A stretch of 16,778 nt of DNA from Nitrospira sp. UBA2083 (GTDB taxonomy: Bacteria > Nitrospirota > Nitrospiria > Nitrospirales > Nitrospiraceae): NCBI GenBank assembly GCA_002331625.1, contig DCZN01000039.1, positions 4,458 through 21,235 of the forward strand, read 5' to 3'. The first letter of the stretch is position 1. Each line of letters begins with the position of its first letter. The position numbers and the translations under genes were made by a program. Shown here one piece after another: positions 7,230 to 13,935 of this stretch. The notes under the pieces are model-generated. The model was not told where the DNA came from and did no database searches. It saw only the letters and a list, made by a program, of their open reading frames with translations.

Positions 7230-7580
7230 CTATCCTACACGTCGTCTCTTGAGCTTGTGTCCAACCTGGACGATAGCTTCAATAGCCGGCGTCAGTTCTC
7301 GACCAAGGTCGGTGAGCGAATACTCCACGGTAGGCGGCGAAGTCGGCATCACCTGCCGCGTGAGAATGCCGTCCCGTTCCAGCCGCTTGAGCCGTGCTGA
7401 GAACACTTTCGGCGACACGCCTGGAATGTCCGCCATCAATTCACTGAATCGTCTCGGTTCTTCCCGTAGATACCAGATTATGTTCGGCGTCCAGGCCCCC
7501 TTCAGAAACTGCATGCAGGCCGTGAGTGGACAGCCGATCGGCGGTGGGGTCACCTTCGATCTCCGTCGTTTGACCGCCAT
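7230..7580 (-). CDS. HxlR-family transcriptional regulator (first copy)
   Basis: A 116-residue winged-helix regulator. Signature elements are the N-terminal Cys in GCPLTACMQFLKGAW (C17, with a second Cys at 22), RRFSELMADIPGVSPKVFSARLKRLERDGIL (recognition helix and wing) and PPTVEYSLTDLGREL. Several HxlR/YodB/HypR proteins sense electrophiles or disulfide stress through a Cys in this N-terminal position, so C17 is a plausible sensor. It is transcribed divergently from the SDR and tautomerase genes, the usual place for its targets. The ATG follows an AGGAGGG sequence at good spacing. DNA-binding class is sure; signal is inferred. Confidence 0.93.
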   Translation of the reverse strand: MAVKRRRSKVTPPPIGCPLTACMQFLKGAWTPNIIWYLREEPRRFSELMADIPGVSPKVFSARLKRLERDGILTRQVMPTSPPTVEYSLTDLGRELTPAIEAIVQVGHKLKRRRVG

Positions 7581-7608
7581 CGTTCACCCTCCTTCAGTGT
7601 TCCGGACC

Positions 7609-7666
7609 ACTTTCCAAACGGAAAGTTCAAAGCATACTTACCAAACGATAGCATATTGCCATATGC
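7609..7666. promoter_or_regulatory. Twin palindromes between divergent HxlR and SDR genes
   Basis: Two inverted repeats share one geometry. ACTTTCC-AAAC-GGAAAGT (7609-7626) has perfect 7-bp arms. GCATAT-TGCC-ATATGC (7651-7666) has perfect 6-bp arms. Both have four-base spacers and their centres are 41 bp apart, close to four helical turns. The heptamer CCAAACG also occurs at 7614 and again at 7641. They lie in the shared upstream region of a divergent regulator/target pair, so they are the best operator candidates for the HxlR protein. I could not assign convincing -35/-10 pairs to either gene. Confidence 0.5.
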
Positions 7667-7739
7667 CAGTCCATGACTTACCTTGCTCCTAGAAGACAGA
7701 CCATTCATTTCACCATCACATTCTGAAAGGAGTCGCAGC

Positions 7740-8462
7740 ATGGAAACACAGAGGACAGCAATTGTGACAGGAGCCTCGAGCGGGATCGGGCTAGGCCTGA
7801 CAACCGCATTGATTGAGCACGGCTATCATGTCGTGGCGAATTCGCGGCGCATCACAGAAGCCGGTACGTTGGTGCCCTCGAGAGACTTGGCCCTTGTGGA
7901 CGGCGATATCGCCAACCCTGATACCGCACAGCGCCTGGTTGAAACAGCGGTGCAGCGGTTCGGCACAGTGGACGTACTCGTGAACAATGCGGGCATCTTC
8001 ATTCCGAAGCCATTCACCGATTATACGAAGGAGGATTTTGAGCGGCTGGTCTCGACCAATTTGTCCGGGTTTCTCTACGTCACTCAGGAAGCGGTCCGTC
8101 AGATGAAGAAGCAAGGCGTCGGACATGTCGTGAACATCACCACGACCTTGGCTGATCAACCCATCGCTGGTGTGCCGGCTGCCATTCCCGTGCTGACGAA
8201 AGGCGGGCTGAATGCCGTGACCGCAGCGCTCGCGATTGAATACGCGGGCGAAGGCGTCCGGTTCAATGCCATCGGCGCCGGCATCATCGATACTCCGATG
8301 CACAAGCCGGAGACCCATGGATTCTTAAAGACCCTCCATCCTATCCAACGGATCGGGAAAGTGTCTGAAATTGTCGATGCGGTGCTGTATCTCACTGAAG
8401 CCACGTTCGTCACCGGTGAAGTGCTGCACGTCGACGGTGGAGCCCATGCCGGCAAGTGGTGA
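7740..8462 (+). CDS. Short-chain dehydrogenase/reductase-family protein lacking catalytic Tyr
   Basis: A 240-residue Rossmann protein of classical SDR length. TGASSGIG (10-17) binds NAD(P), NNAG is at 82-85 and the structural Asn at 107 (TNLSG). The active-site region reads NITTTLADQP ... AIPVLTKGG: Lys154 is present, but the position of the catalytic Tyr in YxxxK is Pro150, and the Ser position is Thr. The C-terminal VTGEVLHVDGGAHAGKW is standard. It may bind nucleotide without classical dehydrogenase chemistry. The ATG at 7740 is chosen because AAAGGAG precedes it; an upstream in-frame ATG at 7683 would add 19 residues that do not look like SDR. It is followed after 72 bases by the tautomerase gene and faces HxlR, its probable regulator. 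Confidence 0.92.
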   Translation: METQRTAIVTGASSGIGLGLTTALIEHGYHVVANSRRITEAGTLVPSRDLALVDGDIANPDTAQRLVETAVQRFGTVDVLVNNAGIFIPKPFTDYTKEDFERLVSTNLSGFLYVTQEAVRQMKKQGVGHVVNITTTLADQPIAGVPAAIPVLTKGGLNAVTAALAIEYAGEGVRFNAIGAGIIDTPMHKPETHGFLKTLHPIQRIGKVSEIVDAVLYLTEATFVTGEVLHVDGGAHAGKW

Positions 8463-8482
8463 CTGCTCGATCCGATCATGAT

Positions 8483-8511
8483 GTCAGGGCGCTCTTCTCG
8501 AGTGCCCTGAC
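8483..8511 (+). other. Intercistronic stem-loop between SDR and tautomerase genes
   Basis: GTCAGGGCGCTC (8483-8494) pairs with GAGTGCCCTGAC (8500-8511): eleven Watson-Crick pairs and one G-U around the five-base loop TTCTC. No U-run follows, so it is not a standard intrinsic terminator. It ends eight bases before the AAAAGGA ribosome site of the tautomerase gene, a place where a stem could stabilise the processed mRNA or tune the ratio of the two products. Confidence 0.6.
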
Positions 8512-8534
8512 ACTCAGCAAAAAGGAATGCCATC

Positions 8535-8786
8535 ATGCCCTACGTCCATGTGCAGATCACACGTGAAGGCGTCACCCTCGAACAGAAAGCAACGCTCATC
8601 AAAGGGGTCACACATCTCTTGGTACAGGTACTGAACAAGAAGCCCGCCCAGACCTTTGTGGTGATCGAGGAAGTTGATACCGACAACTGGGGCATCGCTG
8701 GGATGACCGTCACACAATTTCGACAACAGGAACAGGCAGCAGCGAACACAACTCAACAGGCTGAGGACGAGGTTAAGGCCAAGTGA
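8535..8786 (+). CDS. 4-oxalocrotonate tautomerase-family protein with extended C-terminal tail
   Basis: An 83-residue protein. Pro2 follows the initiator Met and would be the N-terminal catalytic base after Met removal; MPYVHVQITREG and VVIEEVDTDNWGIAG match the 4-OT/tautomerase family. These proteins act as small oligomers in the cytoplasm on keto-enol or dehalogenation-type substrates; the substrate here is unknown. Usual length is about 60-70 residues. The tail after about residue 63 is low-complexity, and its last nine residues (QAEDEVKAK) are encoded by the AGGNNN arm of repeat copy 3. A clear AAAAGGA precedes the ATG. It is probably cotranscribed with the SDR gene. Confidence 0.9.
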   Translation: MPYVHVQITREGVTLEQKATLIKGVTHLLVQVLNKKPAQTFVVIEEVDTDNWGIAGMTVTQFRQQEQAAANTTQQAEDEVKAK

Positions 8787-8826
8787 ATAATTGCGATTCA
8801 CGTAACCTGAGCCTCAACCTTACCCT
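8758..8826. repeat. Hexamer-periodic inverted-repeat element, copy 3, running into a gene
   Basis: The left arm is AGGCTG AGGACG AGGTTA AGGCCA (8758-8781), inside the 3' end of the tautomerase coding sequence. The right arm is AACCTG AGCCTC AACCTT ACCCTG (8804-8827), after the stop codon. Bases 8769-8783 and 8807-8821 pair at 11 of 15 positions with a loop that contains the TGA stop. The design is the same as copies 1 and 2. The VOC gene on the opposite strand ends at 8857, so the element lies between two convergent genes and could limit read-through both ways. Confidence 0.6.
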
Positions 8827-8856
8827 GTTGACCGTTGGTGGGTTGTTACGACATCT

Positions 8857-9303
8857 TCACAGATACAACGGCTTGATCGGCGATACAACCGCCGCCGGGT
8901 TGTTCTTCCACAATGCGTCGTCCGCATCCACATAGAGTTCCACTTCATTTCCATCTGGGTCTTTGAGATAGAGACTCTGGCTCACCGTGTGATCGCTCAT
9001 CCCCTCGATCGATACGCCAGCCTGCTCCAGTTCCTGCTTAGCGGTTCGGAGTTCATCTAGGCTGTCCCCTACCTTGATCCCGATATGATAGAGCCCTCGA
9101 CGACGCCCACTCGGCGGACCAGGCGCATCGCCGACTTGGATCAACAGTAGTTCGTGGTGTGTTCGGCCAGAGGTCAGAGCAGCGGCAGCACCGTTAAAGA
9201 TTCGCCCCACTTCTTTGAACCCCAACAGGTCACGGTAAAACCTAAGCGACCGTTCCAAATCCTTTACATAAAAGACGACGTGACCGAGGTAATGCGCTTT
9301 CAT
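8857..9303 (-). CDS. VOC-superfamily (glyoxalase/extradiol dioxygenase-like) metalloprotein
   Basis: A 148-residue protein with two beta-alpha-beta-beta-beta modules. The expected metal ligands are visible: H8 in LGHVVFYVKDLERSLRFYRD, H73 in GLYHIGIKV and E122 in DPDGNEVELYVD. HHELLLIQ and the DPDGNEVELY ending resemble catechol-2,3-dioxygenase-like members more than glyoxalase I, but the substrate is open. The ATG at 9303 is chosen because GGGAGGTC precedes it; an upstream in-frame codon at 9330 would add nine unlikely residues. The ATG overlaps the phosphatase stop (ATGA, 9300-9303), implying coupled translation. The 3' end faces the tautomerase gene across repeat copy 3. Confidence 0.9.
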   Translation of the reverse strand: MKAHYLGHVVFYVKDLERSLRFYRDLLGFKEVGRIFNGAAAALTSGRTHHELLLIQVGDAPGPPSGRRRGLYHIGIKVGDSLDELRTAKQELEQAGVSIEGMSDHTVSQSLYLKDPDGNEVELYVDADDALWKNNPAAVVSPIKPLYL

Positions 9304-9890
9304 CTTTTGACCTCCCGGGAGATATTCCATGCCCTGATTGCTCGTGTTTCTCGTTCATATCCGAGCACACTGATCGAGGCCGTGCCAAGGATAAACAACC
9401 GTCCAGCTTCAGGCGGCAAACCTAGCCAACAGGCAGTCAAGATACGCAGGATATGCGCATGGGCAAACAACAGTACATCGCCACTCACATCCCGCACCCG
9501 CTCAATGACCCGTTGAGCACGCTCGCCAACTTGCTGAATCGACTCGCCTTGAGGAACAGAAGTGGTCCAGATCGACCAGTCAGGCTGTTTTTCCCTGATC
9601 TCCTGCGTCGTCTTGCCTTCGTAGATTCCATAGTCCCATTCCAGCAGGTCTTCGCTCAGACTGGCCACATCACCATACCCCGCCAGCCGACAGGTCTCGC
9701 GTGCACGGGCTAACGGACTGCACAACACCCAGGAAAACTGCCGGCCAGCTAAAACTTGTCTGAGCTCAGTAGCCTGACGCTCGCCCTTCGGAGTCAGCGG
9801 GATGTCGGTACGGCCTGTATGCTGCTTGGCCGCACTCCACTCTGTCTCCCCATGCCGGATCAGCCACAGTTCCTGATGCAACTCACTCAT
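9300..9890 (-). CDS. Histidine phosphatase-family protein (phosphoglycerate mutase-like)
   Basis: A 196-residue cytoplasmic enzyme of the RHG superfamily. The catalytic motif L-I-R12-H13-G14-E15-T16 carries the phospho-accepting His13. R62 (CSPLARARETC), E84 (LLEWDYGIYEG) and H144 (LLFAHAHILRIL) complete the active site. The length and the WDYGIYEG and FAHxHxLR variants match the cobC/GpmB-type phosphatases rather than true glycolytic mutase, so a small phosphorylated metabolite is the likely substrate. It is coupled by ATGA to the VOC gene and begins 32 bases after the TMEM175-like gene; the three may form one transcript. The ribosome site is weak. Confidence 0.9.
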   Translation of the reverse strand: MSELHQELWLIRHGETEWSAAKQHTGRTDIPLTPKGERQATELRQVLAGRQFSWVLCSPLARARETCRLAGYGDVASLSEDLLEWDYGIYEGKTTQEIREKQPDWSIWTTSVPQGESIQQVGERAQRVIERVRDVSGDVLLFAHAHILRILTACWLGLPPEAGRLFILGTASISVLGYERETRAIRAWNISREVKR

Positions 9891-9922
9891 GTCGCGACTC
9901 TTATCCCTTGTCCACCTACGGC

Positions 9923-10498
9923 TTATTGATTCAGTATACGTTCAATTCGGCGATCTGGAACCAGCCACATGATGGCAACGAGGACGTAAAAGACACACGC
10001 GATCCACGGTTGTGCAAAAGAGAATGGAATTGCTGCCGCATATGCTGCAAGAGATATCTTGCCCTTCGCGTCTCTGCCGATCGATGTCGCCAGAGTTGAA
10101 TCGCTTCCATGCCCAACGATGAGAGTTCTTGTGAGGATAAAATAAGCGATCCCCGCAAATAGCAATACCGTTCCGTACAATGCCACCGGCCAGGGCGCAA
10201 AATGGTTGTCACCCATCCAGCCGGTGGTGAATGGTATCAAGGAAAGCCAGAACAAGAGATGGAGATTGGCCCACAAGATTGACCCATTGACCTGTCGCGC
10301 CGCATGCAACAGGTGATGATGGTTGTTCCAGTAAATGCCGAGGTACACGAAGCTCAGGACATAGCTAAGAAAGACCGGGATCAGCGGTTGCAATGCCACA
10401 ACCTCGGCTCCGTGCGGCACCTTCATCTCCAACACCATGATGGTGATGATGATGGCCAAGACTCCGTCACTAAACGCTTCTAGACGTGCTTTGCCCAT
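9923..10498 (-). CDS. TMEM175-family (DUF1211) integral membrane protein, putative potassium channel
   Basis: A 191-residue membrane protein with about six hydrophobic segments. The family hallmark F9-S10-D11-G12 opens the first segment (EAFSDGVLAIIITIMVLEMKVP). Further features are YLGIYWNNHHHLLH after the second segment and a final pair ending in WLVPDRRIERIL. Bacterial TMEM175 proteins are tetrameric leak-type potassium channels in which the first helix lines the pore. The ATG at 10498 has GGAGG in front and places the hallmark at the N-terminus; the longer reading from 10573 adds 25 non-membrane residues and is rejected. The 199 bases upstream, to 10697, hold no gene that I can support. 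Confidence 0.88.
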   Translation of the reverse strand: MGKARLEAFSDGVLAIIITIMVLEMKVPHGAEVVALQPLIPVFLSYVLSFVYLGIYWNNHHHLLHAARQVNGSILWANLHLLFWLSLIPFTTGWMGDNHFAPWPVALYGTVLLFAGIAYFILTRTLIVGHGSDSTLATSIGRDAKGKISLAAYAAAIPFSFAQPWIACVFYVLVAIMWLVPDRRIERILNQ

Positions 10499-10697
10499 CG
10501 TCCTCCGCCGTTCCCTCTCAGGTGACGCACCGCTCCCGACGAATCGTACAAATGCTTGCAGAAAGTCATGCAAATGGGTTCGTTGATCAGCAGTCTAGGT
10601 ATGCTTCTCCTGCATCGTTCCATCTTGGTTGTTGAACTCCTAAATCACCGTAATTCTTTCACCTTGTCAGATGCGGATGAGAACATATTCGGACTGA

Positions 10698-11162
10698 TTA
10701 GAGCCGTCTTTCTTCGAGATCGTAAACATCAAACCATGCATAGACGGGGCGGTGGTTCGGCACGAACTTGGGGATATAGTCTTCCAGGTACTGCTGCGCA
10801 TGGAAACTCCTCATATCGCGCAGTCTCATGTCACGCAACCGGTTGTTCCATTTCAGCACCTCATCTGGATCTTTAATCTTGGAATTACCCGCGATCCACG
10901 TCGCGAGTTCTTCATCGGTCGCTCCAGTCGCCACCACGTCTTTAAATTGTTCCGAAGTGATGCCGGTGAAGACAAACCATTGGCTTGCCAATGAACAGGG
11001 CCAGTAGTTGTACTCGCCGTTCATATCCAGAAGAAATGCCCTGCACTTGTCGACGCACCGCGCCGCAATCACATAGCCGTCAAGTTTTTCTCGGGAGCTG
11101 CGGGGGAGCGTCTTCCGGAGATCCTTGGCAAACTTCTTCACCTTTTCGAGATCAGTGCTCAT
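10698..11162 (-). CDS. DUF5069-family protein
   Basis: A 154-residue soluble protein. DLRKTLPRSSREKLDGYVIAARCVDKCRAFLLDMNGEYNYWPC is the recognisable DUF5069 signature (PRSxxEKLxGYxxxARxxDKxRA). The C-terminal half is charged (KWNNRLRDMRLRDMRSFHAQQYLEDYIPKF), with a short tandem RLRDM repeat. Function of the family is unknown to me; no catalytic motif, signal peptide or membrane segment is visible. The ATG at 11162 follows AAGGGAG at good spacing, so I prefer it to the in-frame codon at 11198. The first 11 bases overlap the end of the preceding gene, suggesting translational coupling and a shared pathway. Confidence 0.85.
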   Translation of the reverse strand: MSTDLEKVKKFAKDLRKTLPRSSREKLDGYVIAARCVDKCRAFLLDMNGEYNYWPCSLASQWFVFTGITSEQFKDVVATGATDEELATWIAGNSKIKDPDEVLKWNNRLRDMRLRDMRSFHAQQYLEDYIPKFVPNHRPVYAWFDVYDLEERRL

Positions 11163-11583
11163 CAGACTCCCTTCTTGTAGGTGCTGGTCGTGGATCAAGC
11201 AACAGTTTCACCTGGGCGTGTATCAGACCCACTTCGGGCACTCGTTGCAGCGCGTCGAAATAGTGCCTGGCGAATCCTTCACCCTCTTCCGCAGGCGTCA
11301 GCAGACTCCGTACTGAATCCAGCAGGTCGGTGAGTTCGGCGCCGGGCCAGGTCCGATCTATTTCGGCGAGTTCATCCAACCTGGTGATAGAGTAAGACAG
11401 CGGGCGCAGCCAAGCAAACCAGGAATCCCCTAACACCAATTGGAGAAAGGCTCCATTGGATGCGATGCGGCCGTGTACTCGTTCGTACGACAGCCGTTCT
11501 GAATCCAGCAACGCTTTATGGAGTCTGAGCAGCGCCTGGGAAAGCTCGTTCAAGAGCCTAGCCTGGGGATTCTGAGCCGTCAT
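11152..11583 (-). CDS. Conserved-looking hypothetical protein, helical
   Basis: About 143 residues, mostly amphipathic helix: LLNELSQALLRLHKALLDSERLSYERVHG, then GAFLQLVLGDSWFAWLRPLSYSITRLDELAE, then a second helical half ending in a polar tail. No signal peptide, membrane span or metal motif. I know similar unnamed proteins that pair RLHKALLDxE with LVLGDxWFAWLRPLS, but no function. Two adjacent ATG codons (11586 and 11583) follow GGAG; the second has the better spacing. Longer in-frame starts reach into the 3' end of the pirin gene and are rejected. The stop overlaps the DUF5069 gene by 11 bases. Confidence 0.75.
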   Translation of the reverse strand: MTAQNPQARLLNELSQALLRLHKALLDSERLSYERVHGRIASNGAFLQLVLGDSWFAWLRPLSYSITRLDELAEIDRTWPGAELTDLLDSVRSLLTPAEEGEGFARHYFDALQRVPEVGLIHAQVKLLLDPRPAPTRRESDEH

Positions 11584-11678
11584 CATCTTCTCCGTTTTTT
11601 TATACGCCCCTGAAACAAGCGTGGACTGATCGGAAAATTCGATTGGTCCATGATGGTCGGAGCTCGTTCCCTTAGCTT

Positions 11679-12440
11679 CTATGATGACAATTCCAGCGTG
11701 GCGTTGGTTTCCCAGATCAACACCTCTGCCCCCTCGGTTATCCCTGCCGTCAGCCATCGGCCGCCTGCCGCAGTGAGCCTCGCTTCATCGCCAGCCTGCA
11801 ACGTGCCGGCGTTTTCCAGCTCAGCACCCCCCCTCTGCCACAAAGACATGGACGTAGGGCGCATCAGGAACACATGCCGTCTCGCCTGGACGAAGCCTTC
11901 CACCCCACAACACGGCGCCTTTCTGCCGGATCGCAATGGCCGCTTCATGCCCACGACCTGAGGCGATAGGAACGAGCCCCCCTTGACTCAGCTGCTCCTT
12001 AATATCCCGTTGCTCGTAACTCGGGTTCATGCGCACCTGATCTGGCGGCACCACATCTGGACAAAGTGAACGTCCTTATCGCCTTGTGGATTCATTTCGG
12101 AGTGCCAGATTCCCGTGTCGGCGCTCATCCGTTGCGCCAGCCCCGGATAGATGATGCCGCTGTGACCCTCCGAATCTTTATGTTCCAACTCCCCGTCCAG
12201 GACCCATATCACGATTTCCATATCCCGGTGCGGATGGGTCAGAAAGCCGCTGTTTGGCTTCACGATGTCGTCGTTGTGGACGAGCAATAGGCCATGGTGC
12301 ATGTTCAGCAGGTCATAGTGGTGCGAGAAGCTGAAACTGTGTCGGGAACTCACCCAGCCCATCTGTGTATGGAATCTGTCGCCTTTGCGGCGAATTTCCA
12401 CCGCTGGTGAAGTCGTCTGCCTGTTTCGTGCGATCGCCAT
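11679..12440 (-). pseudogene. Pirin-family gene broken by two compensating frameshifts
   Basis: The conceptual product is a full bicupin pirin (YhhW-like, about 254 residues). The N-terminal cupin is intact, with all metal ligands: H69 and H71 (LTHPHRDMEIV), H113 and E115 (GIWHSEMNP). At 12051-12052 one base is missing (TGG-TG where TGG-GTG is expected). The first frame therefore ends at 12027 after 137 residues, and the reading moves to VPPDQVRMNPSYEQRDIKEQ. At 11827-11833 a run of seven G (minus strand) has one base too many, returning the reading to the first frame as AELENAGTLQAG and on to the stop at 11679. As written the gene yields only the N-terminal half. It is either a decaying gene, a homopolymer sequencing error, or less likely a slippage switch. 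It is divergent from the second HxlR gene. Confidence 0.85.
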
Positions 12441-12476
12441 GATGGTGCTTCTTTCCGTCGAGTCCCAGACGGCTAT

Positions 12477-12561
12477 TTGGATCTCGATTCTCCCAGTTGG
12501 TATAAGGATGGATCGGCCTCAAAACAAGAAGGCACCATTCGGTAGGGCAGGCACCAATTGG
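12477..12561. promoter_or_regulatory. Divergent promoter region between pirin and second HxlR gene
   Basis: Two overlapping -10-like hexamers lie back to back: TATAAG on the plus strand (12501-12506, with TTGGAT 18 bases upstream) and TATACC on the minus strand (12499-12504, with TTGTTT 17 bases upstream). Nearer the HxlR start is a self-complementary CCAATTGG (12554-12561). A direct repeat GGCACCAT / GGCACCAA begins at 12531 and 12550. These are candidates for promoter and HxlR-binding sites; each alone is weak. Confidence 0.3.
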
Positions 12562-12587
12562 ATACCGACTGGTGGGATGGAGACCGG

Positions 12588-12905
12588 ATGGTCACACGTC
12601 GAACATGCCCGGCAGAATCAACGGTGGAACTCATCGGCGGACGCTGGAAGATCGTCATCTTGTGGCATCTCTTTCAGAACATCAAACGCTTCTCCGAGTT
12701 GCAACGCGCGCTCCACGGCGTCACACAGAAAGTCCTGACGCAACAGCTCAGGGATATGGAACGGGACGGTTTGGTGGCATGGACCGTCTATGCCCAGGTT
12801 CCGCCCAAAGTGGAGTACTCTCTGACTCCTCTGGGCGTCAGCCTCAAACCGGTTGTGGAAGCCATGCACCAATGGGGCATGGCGCACGGTCTCACAGAGA
12901 ACTAG
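12588..12905 (+). CDS. HxlR-family transcriptional regulator (second copy)
   Basis: A 105-residue winged-helix regulator. The N-terminus MVTRRTCPAESTVELIGGRWKIVILWHL carries the single conserved Cys (C7) that in YodB-, HypR- and QorR-like members reacts with quinones or oxidants. RFSELQRALHGVTQKVLTQQLRDMERDGLV and PPKVEYSLTPLGVSL complete the domain. The ATG at 12588 is preferred because GGAGA lies five bases upstream; a TTG at 12558 would add ten residues. It diverges from the damaged pirin gene and converges with the NmrA-like gene across a 57-base gap in which I see no terminator. It differs clearly in sequence from the other HxlR protein, so this is not a recent duplication. Confidence 0.93.
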   Translation: MVTRRTCPAESTVELIGGRWKIVILWHLFQNIKRFSELQRALHGVTQKVLTQQLRDMERDGLVAWTVYAQVPPKVEYSLTPLGVSLKPVVEAMHQWGMAHGLTEN

Positions 12906-12962
12906 CCAAGAAGAGACCCGTGGCGTATCAGCCTTCTGTTTATTCCTCGATGTTCTGCCCCC

Positions 12963-13913
12963 TTAGCCAAGAGGTATCCGGCCCTTGTTCTGAGACAACC
13001 AGGCTTCAAACGACTGCAGTGATGGGTTTAATCCCCTGGCAATGGCAGGATCACGGGGCTTGCAAAAGGCTTCGTTAAAGTCCCGCTTGACCTGAAACAT
13101 ATTGCCCAGATCATCAGCACCTTGAAATCCGAAGTTGCGATACTGTTCAGGCGTCACGCTGTTGTACCACACCGTTTGGCCCAAGGCTCTCGTCATGGCT
13201 GCAGCCATTTCGGCTCCGGTGAGACGGTCGCCGGCAATAGCCACCCTCTTTCCTACATACATGGTGCCTTTCCGGAGAATGCCCAGCGCACACTTGCCGA
13301 TGTCTTCCGCAGCAATACCGGGCAGCTTCTTATCCGCCATCGGCAACGTAAACAGGAGCGTTCCGTCAGGGCCTTTCTTCGGACCCATGCCGAACAAAAT
13401 CAGATTATCCCAGTAGAAGGACGTGAGAAGGAATGTAGTGGGCACGCCCGCATTCGTAAATTCCTCGTCGGCCTCTCCCTTCGCATCGAAATGCGGAACT
13501 TTATATTTCCCCATGAGCGTCGGCATGCGAGTGTCCGACAACGGCACCCATTTGCGGGTATCCTCAAGCGTTGACCAAATCACATGCTTGACTCCAGCCG
13601 CCTTCGCCGCCTCTGCTTGCGCCTTGGCTTGCGCCAGTTCTCGCTCGGGAGAGAAGTGTTCCCAGAAATTGGTGAGGCAAAACGCCCCATAAGTTCCGGC
13701 AAACGCTCGCTTCACACTTTCAACATCGTCCAGATTGGCCGCTACGACCTGAGCCCCGAGCTTGGCCAGCGCCCTGGCCTTCTCAGAATTCACGTCACGT
13801 GTGAGCGCACGAGCTACAAATCCGCTTTCTTGGCCGCTGAGAATCGCGCGGATCAGTCCTCCGCCTTGTGCACCGGTCGCGCCGACGACGGCGATGATTT
13901 TTTGGTCAGCCAT
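12963..13913 (-). CDS. NmrA-family NAD(P)-binding protein
   Basis: A 316-residue Rossmann-fold protein of the atypical SDR/NmrA group (HSCARG-like). The nucleotide-binding motif is G11-A-T-G14-A-Q-G17. LTRDVNSEKARALAKLGAQVVAANLDDVESVKRAFAGTYGAF is the standard second part of the fold, and GVKHVIWSTLED and GVPTTFLLTSFYWDN follow. Members lack the SDR YxxxK site and often act as redox sensors reading NADPH/NADP+, though some reduce quinones. The ATG at 13913 has AAGGAGA upstream; a longer reading from 13970 adds 19 unlikely residues. It is the last gene of the NmrA-pirin-FrnE-VOC series, 22 bases after the VOC stop. Confidence 0.92.
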   Translation of the reverse strand: MADQKIIAVVGATGAQGGGLIRAILSGQESGFVARALTRDVNSEKARALAKLGAQVVAANLDDVESVKRAFAGTYGAFCLTNFWEHFSPERELAQAKAQAEAAKAAGVKHVIWSTLEDTRKWVPLSDTRMPTLMGKYKVPHFDAKGEADEEFTNAGVPTTFLLTSFYWDNLILFGMGPKKGPDGTLLFTLPMADKKLPGIAAEDIGKCALGILRKGTMYVGKRVAIAGDRLTGAEMAAAMTRALGQTVWYNSVTPEQYRNFGFQGADDLGNMFQVKRDFNEAFCKPRDPAIARGLNPSLQSFEAWLSQNKGRIPLG

Positions 13914-13935
13914 ATTGTTCTCCTTCTCAATTGGG

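Noticed and set aside
10556..10573. TTGCA / TGCAA inverted repeat upstream of the TMEM175-like gene
   Set aside because: Arms of five bases with an eight-base spacer are expected by chance, and no promoter could be placed beside it.
11584..11757. N-terminal extension of the unnamed protein up to 11757
   Set aside because: It runs into the 3' end of the pirin gene, has no family character, and the ATG at 11583 has its own GGAG site.
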